In this document: positions 22,428-33,665 of the stretch, one piece after another | How positions within the stretch are numbered: position 1 is the first letter of the stretch | Layout: every line of letters starts with the position of its first letter | Assembly: GCA_963971405.1 (NCBI GenBank) | Contig: OZ020485.1 | Span: forward strand, 39,801,469 to 39,865,468 | Direction of reading: 5' to 3' | Length of the DNA stretch: 64,000 bases | From: Psococerastis gibbosa | Taxonomy: Eukaryota; Arthropoda; Insecta; Psocodea; Psocidae | Position numbers and translations under genes: made by a program | Notes under the pieces: model-generated | Databases searched by the model: none | Seen by the model: only the letters and a program-made list of their open reading frames with translations | Told to the model about the DNA's origin: nothing

Positions 22428-22576
22428 ATAACCGAAAGTAGAGGATCTAAAAAAAATCTGGACTTGGCGGGATTCGAATCCACGATCTATGCTGCGACGA
22501 TGCCCCGGCAAGGCATAGGACGGGGGTTCGAATCCCGCCAAGTCCTGATTTTTCTAGAACATCTACTTTCGGTTAT
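22428..22576. mobile_element. Fold-back element with two tRNA-like B boxes
   Basis: Arms of about 52 bases (22428-22480 and 22525-22576) pair in inverted orientation: ATAACCGAAAGTAGAGGATC against, reverse complemented, ATAACCGAAAGTAGATGTTC, and GGACTTGGCGGGATTCGAA on both. Each arm end contains TTCGAATCCCGCCAAGTCC, the T-arm and acceptor 3' side of a tRNA, so polymerase III B boxes face each other on opposite strands. The 45-bp loop is unique. No full cloverleaf can be drawn, so it is not a tRNA gene. Confidence 0.72.
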
Positions 22577-22689
22577 ACGAATGAAGGATGGAAATCTCTT
22601 TGCATAAACACCCCAGGGGACCGTTTTGTATATTATATTGTGTGTGTGACTCGTATATGTACTTGCTTGAGTCATGCTTTAGCCTGCTT

Positions 22690-22850
22690 CATTACGTGAA
22701 TGGTAAGCTTGTCTCAGCTGGTCCATTATTGCTTGTAGCCGGTGTAGGTTGACATCGAGAACGTATACAATGCAAATAATGTCCGAAATCCATGCGGTCC
22801 TTGGCATTGGACAGGGGACCTATGGGCCACTATAAATAGGCCGAGGGCCA
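22690..22850 (+). mobile_element. SINE-C copy
   Basis: GTAAGCTTGTCTCAGC, GCTTGTAGCCGGTGTAGG and GGTCCTTGGCATTGGACA occur in family order. The CAGTTTGCCAATGG block is missing. Confidence 0.65.
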
Positions 22851-24000
22851 TAAAAAAATTCATAAAAAAATTACAATTACATAGAATGCTGTATTGTTCT
22901 TCATCTAGATATCTTACATACTGTAGGCTGTGCTAGGTAGGTACCGTAGATATACCTAAGAGTTCCCATGAACTCTGAGCTAAATTATTCCAAGGTTCTT
23001 CAGGCAAAGCTTACTGGAAATAAGATGCCGTGTTCTGATTACGGTCCTAGCAATCATTATCCCTCATTGCGCTCATATTATTGTCTTAATGTAGTGTAGA
23101 AGATGAGGTCTAGCTACGGCACTGGGTGGCATTATGTTGGGAGCCTGCCCGCCTACACGACCAGGCTGATTGCACTGTACCTTTACACCATTGACATTTT
23201 TCAACGTACCTTTTTTCAAACCACTGATTTCTTAATGATTGTTCACCGGTGACTGTGAATGATGGAGCAGGGCCGCAGCCAGGCCTCTCAGCTCATCCTT
23301 CACTTTTAAATTTCTTATCTTGATGCTTGGCTTTGATAAATAGACCTTATTCTTCACTTGGCTCTTCAATAAAGGCACCCTTTCAGGTATATACCTTCTG
23401 GTCAAATAAAGGGAGCCCGTTTCAAGGGAACAACATGTGACCATAAGAAGCAATATTTATTTCCGACCTGGATGGTCATTATTGGTGTAATTATTGTCCC
23501 CATTCGCTGCTAAAATTTACCTTAAGCCGTTGGGCTTAACCCTTTAGTTAATTGGTCAATGATTGATAGTTGACTATGAATGGGGCAGCTGGCCATAGAA
23601 ATCTGGTAAATAAATTATAAGGACATTTTTGGTGGGGCAGGGAATTTTTTGGTTACTTAGCTGGAAAAAAACCGTGTGCCATACCGTCCATATATACATG
23701 TTCCTGAACGTTTTTGCGTTCAAAAAAATTCGAAATGAATTTATTGACGAAACGGTTGGGGGTACAAAATTAAGAAAGGTTAAATCATAGTTTAAAGCAC
23801 CTAAAAGGAGAATTCATGTTACATACCTGAAATTGAAATGGGTCATCCACCGGGTACCTACCATTTAGAGATACCTATTGAAAGTATTAAAAAAAGTCTT
23901 GTAATTCAATACCGTTAACCGTATGACATCAGACAGATAATAAATATTGCGCGTTCTCTGCTTTCTACTTTAATATCCCATGCCACCAAATAAATCTTAA
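22851..24000. other. Unassigned stretch
   Basis: No recognised element. A 73-codon minus frame at 23232-23453 has no identifiable domain. Confidence 0.35.
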
Positions 24001-24001
24001 C

Positions 24002-24250
24002 TAACATTACCAAATGACCTGATAAAGCAGGTAAAACCTATCGAAGCTGAGGGAAAAATAAGACAAGGACGGCCCAGGCTTACGGTAGAAGCGAAAGTAC
24101 GCCAAGACCTCAGGATTGTAGGAGCAACTGCAGCCGAAGCACAGAACCGCAAGGAGTGGAAGGACCCTGCCGTATCGCTGACCCCACCTAAGGATAAAAT
24201 CGAGGATAAAGTAAAAGTAAGTAACATTGTGCTTGTAGACAACAAAACAT
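24002..24250 (+). pseudogene. LINE ORF2 C-terminal fragment, open frame
   Basis: The plus strand is open and reads NDLIKQVKPIEAEGKIRQGR, then PRLTVEAKVRQDLRIVGATA and AEAQNRKEWKDPAVSLTPPK. GRPRLTxExKVRQDL and EAQNRKEW are typical LINE ORF2 C-terminal motifs. A second copy lies at 33485-33665. Both begin at AAATGACCTGATAAAG and end at AAAGTAAGTAA, so a short derivative with fixed ends is possible. No reverse transcriptase domain is present. Confidence 0.8.
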
Positions 24251-24287
24251 ACGACTTGGAACTTACTCTGTAAAATTGTCAAGGACG

Positions 24288-24794
24288 TTAGCCGTTAATG
24301 GAACCAGCCAAAGCGCGCCAGTTTACAAAACACGTAACACAAAAAAAACACACCCAAAAATTCATTTTCCCTACACAAAACCTACAATCTCCATGGAAAA
24401 CTCCCCGCTGTTCCAAAAGTCCTACGTGCCGATAAAATCGAGAAATTAATAAGCTGCACACAAGCCATAATAGTTTCCATAACAAAATTAATGTAACGCT
24501 CCAGCCTTGTCGTGCTTTACATGTAAATAACCTTCTTCTCGTTGTATCTGCAGCCAGAACTGACTTTCCCGTAACTTCGTGCTGTAACTTAGATAGCAGC
24601 CTCCTCCAACCATGCATTTGCCACGAGAGAACTCCCTGGCCGATCGTGATTTCAAGGTCAAGACCGTGAACTCGCTCGGAGACTTTGAAAAAAACCAAAG
24701 AAGTCTTCCATGTTTGAATACAATGGTGAATGGCTACCAGTTGATTTCTTAGGGTGCCATCGAAAATCAGCTTAGGTTGTTTTATATTCTGCAA
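24288..24794 (-). other. Longest ORF in the window, 168 codons, unrecognised
   Basis: The product has hydrophobic stretches near residues 110-120 and 145-160 and scattered cysteines, but I recognise no family. It follows the LINE fragment at 24002 immediately, in a GC-richer patch. The opposite strand also has sizeable open pieces, which argues for composition rather than selection. Confidence 0.18.
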
Positions 24795-25109
24795 CCGTCG
24801 GCCGTTGGGGTACCCTTGTCAAGTGCGATGGCACCAGCAGGCGGGTCTGCGTCCAGTTTCTTCGCTTCCTCGTGGTTACTCGCGCTAATTTGTACAATAT
24901 TCAAGCATCTCCTCGTCAAGATGGTAGTTGTTTTGAATTAGTTAATGCGCTGCCGAAAGCTTTGTGATTGAGGTTGAACTGTTGAAATGTATAATGGAAG
25001 ATGTTAGCTACTGTAGATACGGTTTACGTAACGGATGAATTCGTTCAGAATTTTTGTTTTTGAAATGTTATTTATTCATATAAATTGTAGCTTAGTAGAC
25101 CCCCGTGTA

Positions 25110-25265
25110 GAGACTTCGGTGGCAAAGTGGCAGCGTGCTTGTACTTGTGCGAGTCGCTTCACACCTTGCGATCGGAGACGCGTCGTAACTCGACTTACTT
25201 GTGTTACTTAGTGAGGCGATTGAAGAGGTTAATCAGATATTTTTCTTTAAAAAAAAAATAATAAT
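25110..25265 (+). mobile_element. SINE-B copy 6, full length
   Basis: TTCGGTGGCAAAGTGGCAGC, GATCGGAGACGCGTCGTAAC and AGTGAGGCGATTGAAGAGG, ending in a long A tract. Confidence 0.82.
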
Positions 25266-25569
25266 AATAATAACAGCCCAAAATCTATCAACGCGTAGCA
25301 TAGCGCTCCCGGGGCATAATTGGTGTACTTTAACAACATACTTTGGAGAGTGACTATATTGGTTTAGGATCCCAATAAGGACGACATGGCGCTACGCCTG
25401 TGGGGTTGGCCATTTGTCATTAAATGTGGATAGGAGCGCCATACTCCCGCTGCAGGTCTTCTTTGGAGAACTCAACCAATGAAGTCAATATAACATTTCA
25501 GCTAGGATAACGTTTTTTACCTCTAGTTCGCTCATAAAATACTTGTAATAATCTGCACTGTAGGTAGGT

Positions 25570-25874
25570 CAGGGGCGTAAAGTTGGGGGGGGGGGGGGGG
25601 TCACGGTCCAATTTGCCCACTCACAGCTCCTTTTTTTTTGGGGGGGGGCCTTTTAAGACGTGGTTCATACTTCATGTTCCCCTTTGCAGCAATATAAATA
25701 CAGGCATTCCTTTTTTAGCTTTGTAAAATCTGCAGCTATAGTTTACTACTATTCAAATGCGTAAAACCCTACTATTTTACTCTTATATTTTCAAGTTTTC
25801 CTTATCCTGTCTGATGACGTCATAAGGTCTACTTAGTTTTGCCCCCGCCATCATTCTAAAACTTTACATCTCTG
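25570..25874. mobile_element. hAT-like MITE, 305 bp, TSD AGGTAGGT
   Basis: Starts CAGGGGCGTAAAGTT and ends, reverse complemented, CAGAGATGTAAAGTTTTAGA. An exact TSD lies at 25562-25569 and 25875-25882. It has G-runs near the left end and after position 25637. The interior GCGTAAAACCC links it to 958-1226. Confidence 0.85.
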
Positions 25875-26415
25875 AGGTAGGTACCAACAGAATTACCTGC
25901 ACTGTAGCCACGATTGCTGACGAGGCGCCAAAAGCCCATAAAAACCCATCCTTTAAACTTGCCTAAATACATGCCTTTAGTTTAGGTATTGCTCTATATT
26001 GCATTGTTACCCCCTCTATTCCTTCTTTTGGATGAGGGAACTTTGATGTTGGAGACTCGAGGGAAAGGGGGGGGGGGGACTGCATCTTGTCATGGAATTC
26101 AAGTCCCCTACATTTTCCTAAAGTTGCTTCGTACGGAAATAATTTATCCAAACTGTTGGTATGTTTCAAAGTGAGGTAAAATATTGAGGGTTTGCTTTTG
26201 ACGCTGTAAAATTACATAACCTGATTTATGACAATATTTAAATAACTAAACAATTTAGGGAGCTAATAATTACGAATGGAGCAACAGATTAACGGAAAAT
26301 TATGAATAATAACGAATTAAGAATCTTAATCTAAAGTTGGGAAAAAATGTTAACTGCACACGGCTGTTCTTCAACCCCCCAATGGACGTGACCGTACTCA
26401 AAGTCGTTATGAAGG

Positions 26416-26612
26416 CAAGGGCGGACGGATTTTACTTCCAATTTAGGGGGGGGGGGGGGTCAGCGGGCAGATTCAATGCATTATAACATAAAAAAACATT
26501 ATTATTTTTAATTCCCACTGTAAACCCATATTATCTAGTGTAAGTTCATTTAACTTTTTTTTTTTGGGGGGGGGAGTCCGGAACCCCTGACCCCTCCTAA
26601 AATCCGCCCTTG
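26416..26612. mobile_element. hAT-like MITE, 197 bp, TSD TATGAAGG
   Basis: CAAGGGCGGACGGATTTT at the left and, reverse complemented, CAAGGGCGGATTTTAGGAG at the right, with exact TSDs at 26408-26415 and 26613-26620. The interior (CCCACTGTAAACCCATATTA, TCTAGTGTAAGTTCATTTAA) is the reverse complement of that at 34721-34904, so the two are the same family in opposite orientation. Confidence 0.88.
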
Positions 26613-26620
26613 TATGAAGG

Positions 26621-29350
26621 CACAGTGGTGCTCCACTTCAAGCCAAAACTCGCTGTTTGTAACTCACATTGAAATTTCTTGTGAAGTTATTAGAAATACT
26701 GTACTGTTTATTTTTTTCTATTTGCCTGACACTAGGAGAGTTTTATTATACTATAAATAAAAGTAACTGAAATGGATTGTTGAATTATCGTATGTATGGC
26801 AGCCTTATATTTCCTTCCTTATATGGGAATGCAGTCCCATTGATAAACAATACAATTTTTAAATCTTTAAATTGTGGAGTCACTCTAACCTTTGTACATA
26901 AAGATTTTATACGGAAACACTCAAAATTATCCATAAATTCCCCCTTCACCATTTGCCTGAATGGGACTGCAGTAAATACGTAATCTTTAAATAGAGGAAA
27001 GTTAAGACTGAAAGATGGTAAGGTGAATCTGACTGTAGAATGATATGACGATAATGATATGAAATACTAATTATTTCATTATAAGTGAACGAAAAATAAA
27101 TAGACTATGCTGTGACTTAGCATTAAAATGTTTATCATAAACCCCAAAATGCTCGATTTCACACTAACAAAAAGTTAAGCAAATAATGATATATTGCCAA
27201 TTTTTAATTTCTATAAACACCTCTATCTCATAATTAAAAACTAATTCATTTTCCAATATCCACCTGCATTTATTATTGTGTTCTAGTTCAAATCATGAAG
27301 ATAAATTTAATTGCGAAATAACTCGGAACTGAAAATCAGTAGAGTTGCTTGCATTTCAATGAAAATGATACAATATCTCTGTATAGGTATTCACATGAAA
27401 TAATGAGTTGCAACAACAATTTGGAAAATAGAGGCTGGCTAGATAAGCCAGGATACTGCACTAATGATGGAACCAATGATACGTGGGGAAACTTGAATGC
27501 AAATCTTGATTGGTTGAGCATTAGTTTTTGTAATTACGCGAGAAGAGTTGGCAATAAACATTGAGATCGTGATTATAGAAAATTCAACTTGGGACGTTCT
27601 AACTGACTCCTCGCATTTCAAAGACAGACCCTTTTCGAAACTTCCTTTCATGGAATAGCACGACTTGACGATTTGTGCATTGAAGTCGGATTAGCTGCGG
27701 TTTGCACAGTCAAATAGAGATGAGTGAAATAAAACCCTAAGCACGCAATTAGCACACATGAATAGGGGATTGATATGCTTTGAATTTAAATGAAATGAAA
27801 AGAAATGAAATGAAAACGAAATTATTGACATATCAAAAGGCAAACAGTAAGTCTGTAAAGTCTTGTTTGAATGAAATGATTTGATACACATTCAAATATG
27901 ATACGGTCTCCATGCGTTATGCTTAGGTTGCGTTCCCTCTATTTGGAATATCCGCTAAAAATTTTCATGGTTATTAACAGAATTCTGTTTCAAAAAGATC
28001 TCCATGGAATGGTTTCTAAAGATTTTCTCAATGCAAAAAAAGGCAAATTCAAGTGGCTGAAGGATATTATTGTAGATCTAAATATTCTCTGATTTTAAAC
28101 TGGCCGTTCCATTGTAGTGGTTCCTTTCAATAGAAGCAACATCAAAAACATTTAAAAACAAACACAGAATACCGGGATAACAGTCACTCAGGAGTTCAAG
28201 CTAAAGGAGTTCATCAACTGTGGCGAATTGAGGTTAGTTAAGGCCACATACTAAACATCAAAATTAGGAGATAAAATTCTTCTTGCCATTCAACATTTTT
28301 TCATTGTTCTGCGTTCCATATTTCATGAGAAATTGAAGTTTAAACAGAAAATGTAATATCGGCGACTCCGGTTTGCCCTTAAAAAAAATGTTAAAAGTAT
28401 AATTATCACGCTCAAGCTTCCGCTTATCGAACGATTTTAGAGCACAAAATTTAATTAATAATTAATAATAATAATAAACCATTATATAGAGTAGCCACTT
28501 CAGCTTTCTGGCAAATGAATGAGATCCCTCTGAAGGATGATTTAATTAGGCAAAAAATGGCTAATAGTTAGTCTGTATTTGAAATTAAGTATTTTTTTAT
28601 TTCTTTTTTTATATTCCCTATTTTGTTCAATTCTTTTAGTGAAATAATAAAGTTGTTAAAGTTATATAGTTAAAGATACATAAATATAAAAAAAATATAT
28701 ATTAAAGCTATAATATGTTATTATAATTGTATTGAATAAGTTTAAGGATGCAGAAATATGTTTTCATACTTAAAATTTTGTAATGTATTCCTGTATATAT
28801 ATATTAAATCTTATAATATATAACAATTCTCTCCTAATTTATTAAAGCAAACAAGAGGACAACATAAAAGAAGTCAATCGTCGAGACGGCGTAAGCATTA
28901 AAATGCGATTTATAAATGACTTGCGCTGGCAAAAACTTGCATTCGAGGGTGAAAATGGTCTGCAATTAGATTGCAACAAATCTCTTCAGCGCAGGATAAA
29001 AAGGGGTTGAAAATAGGGGTTGCTTTCAAGGTGTTGATGACGAGGTCTTTTACAAATGAGAAAGTTGTTTTCTCGAGACTCAATCTCATGCTCTAATGGT
29101 TTATTCTAGCAATACTGGGCATATTAACCCTAAAGGCACTATTTTAAATATTAAAGTGTTGACTGAAGTATATTGCGGTATGTTAGATTGGGTTAGGTTA
29201 GGTTAGGTTTTTTTTTATATTTTATATATTTATTTATATTTTTATATTAATATTACTATTAATGACATAAAAATTACTCTACTTTATTTAATTGTATCAT
29301 CCAGCCAGGCGGCCATCCGATTTTTTTTCTCAATACAATATCTTCTCCTT
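26621..29350. other. 2.7 kb with no recognised element
   Basis: This is one of the longest stretches free of the window's repeat families. It is AT-rich, with a small inverted pair TGCAGTCCCATT (26831-26842) and AATGGGACTGCA (26962-26973). No ORF exceeds about 70 codons. It may be genuinely unique sequence. Confidence 0.4.
29191..29209 (+). repeat. Short TTAGG run
   Basis: GGTTAGGTTAGGTTAGGTT, just over three units of the arthropod telomere motif, followed by a T tract. Chance is possible at this length. Confidence 0.6.
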
Positions 29351-29351
29351 T

Positions 29352-29665
29352 TAATGCCTCTTCAATATCGAAGATTGGGGATTATCATGGCAATTTGGAC
29401 CTCGAAGACTTCTTCTTCTTTGCTTTCAATCTAACGATTGGTTTGCAGCAAATCTTTCCACCTCCTTCTCCACTTATCCCTGTCTTGAGCCGTTCTCTTT
29501 AGTTCAAAATAGATTTCGCATCTCATATCTTTCTTGAGGTCTTCGAAGACTGCTGCTCTGAAAAGAGAAGTCGTGCCCAAATCACAACCTCTGGTTTTTC
29601 AACCAGAATGGTCGTCTTCTGCCGGGAGCCTTCTGTCCTCCTATCTTTCCTTGGTTTATTCCATG
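29352..29665 (-). pseudogene. LINE ORF2 3' end and shared tail, interrupted
   Basis: On the minus strand the sequence from 29665 matches the LINE tail at 41157-41430 (ACAGAAGGCTCCCGGCAGAA, TGGTTGAAAAACCAGAGG). After an insertion at 29411-29540 it resumes as GGTCCAAATTGCCATGATAA, then TCTTCGATATTGAAGAGGCA. The frame ends KVQIAMIIxNL in the parent. It is broken and 5'-truncated. Confidence 0.72.
29411..29540 (-). pseudogene. Second LINE ORF2 terminus inserted in the first
   Basis: The minus strand reads DLKKDMRCEIYFELKRTAQD, then RDKWRRRWKDLLQTNR and a stop, followed by a short (AAG)n tail. AQDRDKWRRRW is a common C-terminal motif of animal LINE ORF2. Flanking 11-bp repeats, CCTCGAAGACT at 29400-29410 and CTTCGAAGACT at 29541-29551, form a TSD with one mismatch, showing a 130-bp 5'-truncated retrotransposition. 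Confidence 0.78.
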
Positions 29666-29819
29666 CAGAAGGCGATACTTTTCGCAATGTACGGTAAACA
29701 TATTATATTTGGCAAAATAAACACTTCAGATAGCAATAGGTAAAACAATTGTAAAAAGCTACTGACCTCACACAATATTGTGCAGTGATCAATAAACAGA
29801 ATCTTCTACCAGAGCCCAA

Positions 29820-30035
29820 GTCTGACTAGCATGGGGTATTGTTTCACTTTCACCTGAAAGGTAGTTGGTTCGAGTCCCACACATGGTACATTTTCTGGCC
29901 ATGCTTCGGACGGCATGTAAAGCAGGTGGTCCCGGGTCTTCCTAGTTGTAAGAGTTGTACGAGAGGGTTTTATAGTCCTAACTCCGCTAGGTTGGCTTAG
30001 TAATAGAACAAAAAAGTCAATATTTATTTAATTAT
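29820..30035 (+). mobile_element. SINE-A copy 5, full length
   Basis: Canonical B box GGTTCGAGTCC at 29869-29879, then GGCCATGCTTCGGACGGCAT and GGTTGGCTTAGTAATAGAAC, with a TATTTATTT tail. The A-box region is altered. Confidence 0.82.
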
Positions 30036-30837
30036 TTATTATTGTTCGTATATGGACGACGCCCTCGTAATAGTAAAATTGCATCATAAACTGCCGACTA
30101 ATTTTCTAAATACATGAAAGAGAGAGAGGGAGAGTCATGACTGCGTATGTTTGGGTTCCATTAAATTATACACCCTCATTAAGAAGTAAAACATTTGATC
30201 AAAGAAATAAAAAGAATCTCAATTAAACCACTAATTGCAGCCTGCAATTTGCAAGAAAAATTAGAAAGCGCTCCCAACCTCGTTAAAATGTATCTTAAAA
30301 ATATATGAAAGAAATGTTTAATTAAATACTTCTCTTAAAATTTAAGTTGTAAAGTGTATACAGTATTTCAGCTTTCTTATTTAAAATGCCAACGTAGTCA
30401 ATTAGGGGGATATAACTAGACTCAGAAACCTCGATATAAACGGAAAAATTTTCCGCCGGGTCGACTCAATTCTAATGGGTGCCTTACTAATATAAAACGC
30501 GCCAAAACTGTTGCTTGTCGCTTTCTTTTATTATTGCAGGTTAAGGTTTCTATTGCAATTAATATAAGTGAAATAACTTGGTTTGCTACAATATTTACAG
30601 CACGCTAGCCACTAAGGTAAAGTTTGCACTTTATTCCAATTTTAATGCGATTAATTTGCATTTTTAATTTGAATTCTATATATAAATTGAAATGCAAAGT
30701 CTAAGATATTGTACATATTACCTCAGTAAATGTTCGTAAACAACGCGGTAGTATCCAGGACGTAGGTGGCGCAGTTAAAAAAAATTGGAAGAGTTCTGCT
30801 CTAGTGCAACGTTTTTAATTTTTTTTGTTTATTTTGG
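30036..30837. other. Unassigned AT-rich stretch
   Basis: No repeat family or coding frame recognised. Confidence 0.4.
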
Positions 30838-30840
30838 TTA

Positions 30841-31026
30841 GGCGGCTATTCCACTTGTCAATATTCCGTCATTTGTTGCATCAATAATAATTATTGATGA
30901 TATTTTTGTTTTAAGGAGACTATTATTTAGATACTACACTTATCTATTATAAATTAAGTTATAATAATGGTAGTGACTTATTATTGATGCATAAATGACG
31001 GAATATTGACAAGTGGAATAGCCGCC
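30841..31026. mobile_element. MITE, 186 bp, near-identical 48-bp arms, TTA TSD
   Basis: The left arm begins GGCGGCTATTCCACTTGTCA and continues to CATCAATAATAA. The right arm is its reverse complement with one or two differences. TTA flanks both sides (30838-30840, 31027-31029), the 3-bp TWA duplication of PIF/Harbinger elements. There is no coding capacity. The near-perfect arms suggest recent insertion or strong arm homogeneity. The superfamily is inferred from TSD length only. Confidence 0.85.
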
Positions 31027-31629
31027 TTATTAAATTAATTAAGTATTTCCAATAATTGCTTCTGACGTAATACATTGTATAATGATATTGTACATACAGA
31101 TTTTGCAATTTGAATTTTTTGGGAGTAGGTACTCAACTAGACGTAGTAGATATCTCTATCATGAGGTAATACCATATCCTAGATACGCTACAGTAATATA
31201 ATCGATCAACAAAATTAATTGGAAATGACTTCAAAGTTAGTCATGATCACTTTTGGGAAAGTCTATGGTGGTGGGGGGGGGGGGGGGGCAAACGGTAGAT
31301 GGAATAGATGGGCCGATGTTCATTGATTAAACCTGGGCTGCACCACACGCAGCTTTTCAATATTTCACTTTTTTGTAGCTTTCTACGGTGTGGGGGAGGG
31401 CCTGTGAGAATTTTCCGCATAACAAACAACTTCGTTTCGTGCAATAAGTAGGCCCCCCGGCAAGTCGTGCTTCATACGATAAATACTGGGGGGGGGGAGA
31501 ATGTTTTTATAAATAGGCCTAACCATTAACGAGCCTACTTTTGTTCACATTTTTGTGAGACAGCTATGCAAAATTGTATTTAATTGAAAATAATGTCGAA
31601 ATTTGATAAAAATACCAATAGACTTTAGC

Positions 31630-31910
31630 CGCTGCAACTACATCGAGCCTTCTCCGGAGTTTCCCAAGGCCTTCGACTTAACACCCACCTCTTCTTCGTT
31701 CTTCCCACATATCTTCGGTCTGCTCGAATATTGTTTATCAACTTCTTAGAAACTCTACCATCTAGTTCCTTCCATGACTCATGACTCTTTGATGGCCACC
31801 CCAATGATTTTTCTTTCCTAATTCATGTTCTGCTTTCCTTGTGAGCATTCGAGGCTTTGAACCATATAGGTGATCGCCAACTTAAGGATGGTTCTATAGA
31901 AATTCAGCAG
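31630..31910 (-). pseudogene. LINE ORF2 fragment downstream of the RT domain
   Basis: The minus strand gives YRTILKLAITYMVQSLE in one frame and YGSKPRMLTRKAEHELGK in the next. RTILKxAITYGSK followed by TRKAEHEL is the typical strand after the reverse transcriptase palm and thumb in LINEs. At least one frameshift and several stops break it. Confidence 0.6.
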
Positions 31911-32360
31911 CCCTACTATGCCGTTTACAGATAAAATTAACACCAACGGTCCTACCACACCGCTTAATATTCACTTATACTTGGGGTTAAAAATGTAAAC
32001 AAGACAATTTTGAATAGCACTTTCCATTCTAAAATTATCGTGTTTAAATTTTTAATACTAGGTTAAGCTTTATAAAAATCGTCATACTAGGGCATAGGAA
32101 ATAGGAATAGGATTAAATTATTGTAAATAAACCCCAGTGGTGTGCCACGTGACAGGGTTAAAACAAATTTAACTTATCAGCTATTATTATATTTATATTA
32201 TAATACTATAATTATAATAATTATTATTACGCCTTGATGCCATTGTTTGAAACTGGCTGTACCCATCGTAGCTACGGAAAATGAAATTAATATGAATAGG
32301 GAAAAACATGGCGGCTTTCTTCTAACTCTACTTTCCCAGCTCTGCCTATGATGGTGGGAA

Positions 32361-32594
32361 CAGTGGCGGCGCTACGGGGGTGCCCGAGGGGGCCTGGCCC
32401 CCCCAACAGTTTCTCCGGCCCCTCCGTGGCCCCCCCCCCCCACTTTTCAGATATTTTACATGTTGTTAAATTGGAGAATTATTGAACCGTATACCTACTC
32501 CCATTGAAAAATGTTTCGTTTTTTCATTAGCCCCCCTGGATAGAAGTCATGCCCCCCATGGCCCCCCGCCTTAAAATTTCTAGCGCCGCCACTG
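32361..32594. mobile_element. hAT-like MITE, 234 bp, TSD GGTGGGAA
   Basis: CAGTGGCGGCGCTACGGGGG at the left and, reverse complemented, CAGTGGCGGCGCTAGAAAT at the right, a 14-bp perfect terminal repeat. Exact TSDs lie at 32353-32360 and 32595-32602. G-rich left and C-rich interior. This is the cleanest hAT-type insertion in the window. Confidence 0.92.
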
Positions 32595-33484
32595 GGTGGG
32601 AACCGCCTTAAATATTAAAACCGATCCATTCTCGAATTCCGCTACTCACGCCGACATTCCTCCAACAGATAATATTGTATAGGCCTAAATGTGATGATTT
32701 GCATGCCAAACACGTGTTACGGTACCTCAGAACCACTAAAAAAGTTAATTTACGAGAGAAGACGACACTAAAACTGGCAAAAACATGAAATTAACATGGA
32801 ATAGAGGAAAGGGTGATATGAATACAACTTGCCGCGTCTCTTTATGGCCATTCCTTAATTTGGAAGATTTCAAAATCTAATTCCCAGCAGAAACATCGTC
32901 ACACATCTAACTAACTAGGGTGAGGGGAGCACAAGGGGAGCAAATATGAGAGGGGTTATATATCTGCGCGGGACTTTTCAAAGTTTGGTGGAAGTTTGTC
33001 AAATGAAGTAAGCTTGGGGAGTAAAGTTTCACGTTAGCCTTGCTATCGGTTCAGTGGTGACAGATTTATATTTGATGATACCTCCGCAGCAAATCACTTA
33101 TTGACTACCTTTCCATTTCGCCCTCCTTTTCGCCATTCCTTTTCAGCCAGTTTGGTTTCCCTTCCATATTATCCATCCACTGCCGAACTTTAAGCATACA
33201 ACTATGTTAATTGAATTATACCCTAACATTTTTATTTTTTGACTTACCTAACCACTAACTTACCTTGCGCCAGAGTTAACTGGAATGCCCTTGCTACGGA
33301 TTTTCCCCTAATGTTTTCGTTACAAAGAACCCATTTTCATTTATGGCCCAAACGTGCCGAGTTCCTCAAACCCCAGATCAGACATTGTTTACGGTTCTGA
33401 ATGCATGTATACACAATGGCGATTCAGGTTTCTTCGTTCTTCCGGTCCAATTGTATGGTGCCGGCATTAGAAAGAAGGCAGTCA

Positions 33485-33665
33485 AATGACCTGATAAAGA
33501 GGGTAAAACATATCGAAGCTGAGGGAACAGAAGACGAGGACGGCACAGGCTAGTAGTAGAAGCGAAAGTTCGCCAAGACTTTAGGATTGTAGGAGCAACT
33601 GCACCCGAAGCACAGAATCACAAGGACTGGACCCCACTTAGGGATAAAAGCAAAGAAAAAGTAAG
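33485..33665 (+). pseudogene. LINE ORF2 C-terminal fragment, second copy
   Basis: CAAATGACCTGATAAAGAGG and AAGCGAAAGTTCGCCAAGAC align with 24002-24250. A frameshift after IEAEG and a TAG destroy the frame, and a segment near GAGTGGAAGG is deleted. Confidence 0.75.

Noticed and set aside
22487-22550. tRNA gene on either strand
   Set aside because: A B box and acceptor 3' side are present in both orientations, but no matching D-arm, anticodon arm and 5' acceptor strand can be assembled.
29191-29209. Chromosome end or telomeric array
   Set aside because: Just over three TTAGG units with ordinary sequence on both sides.
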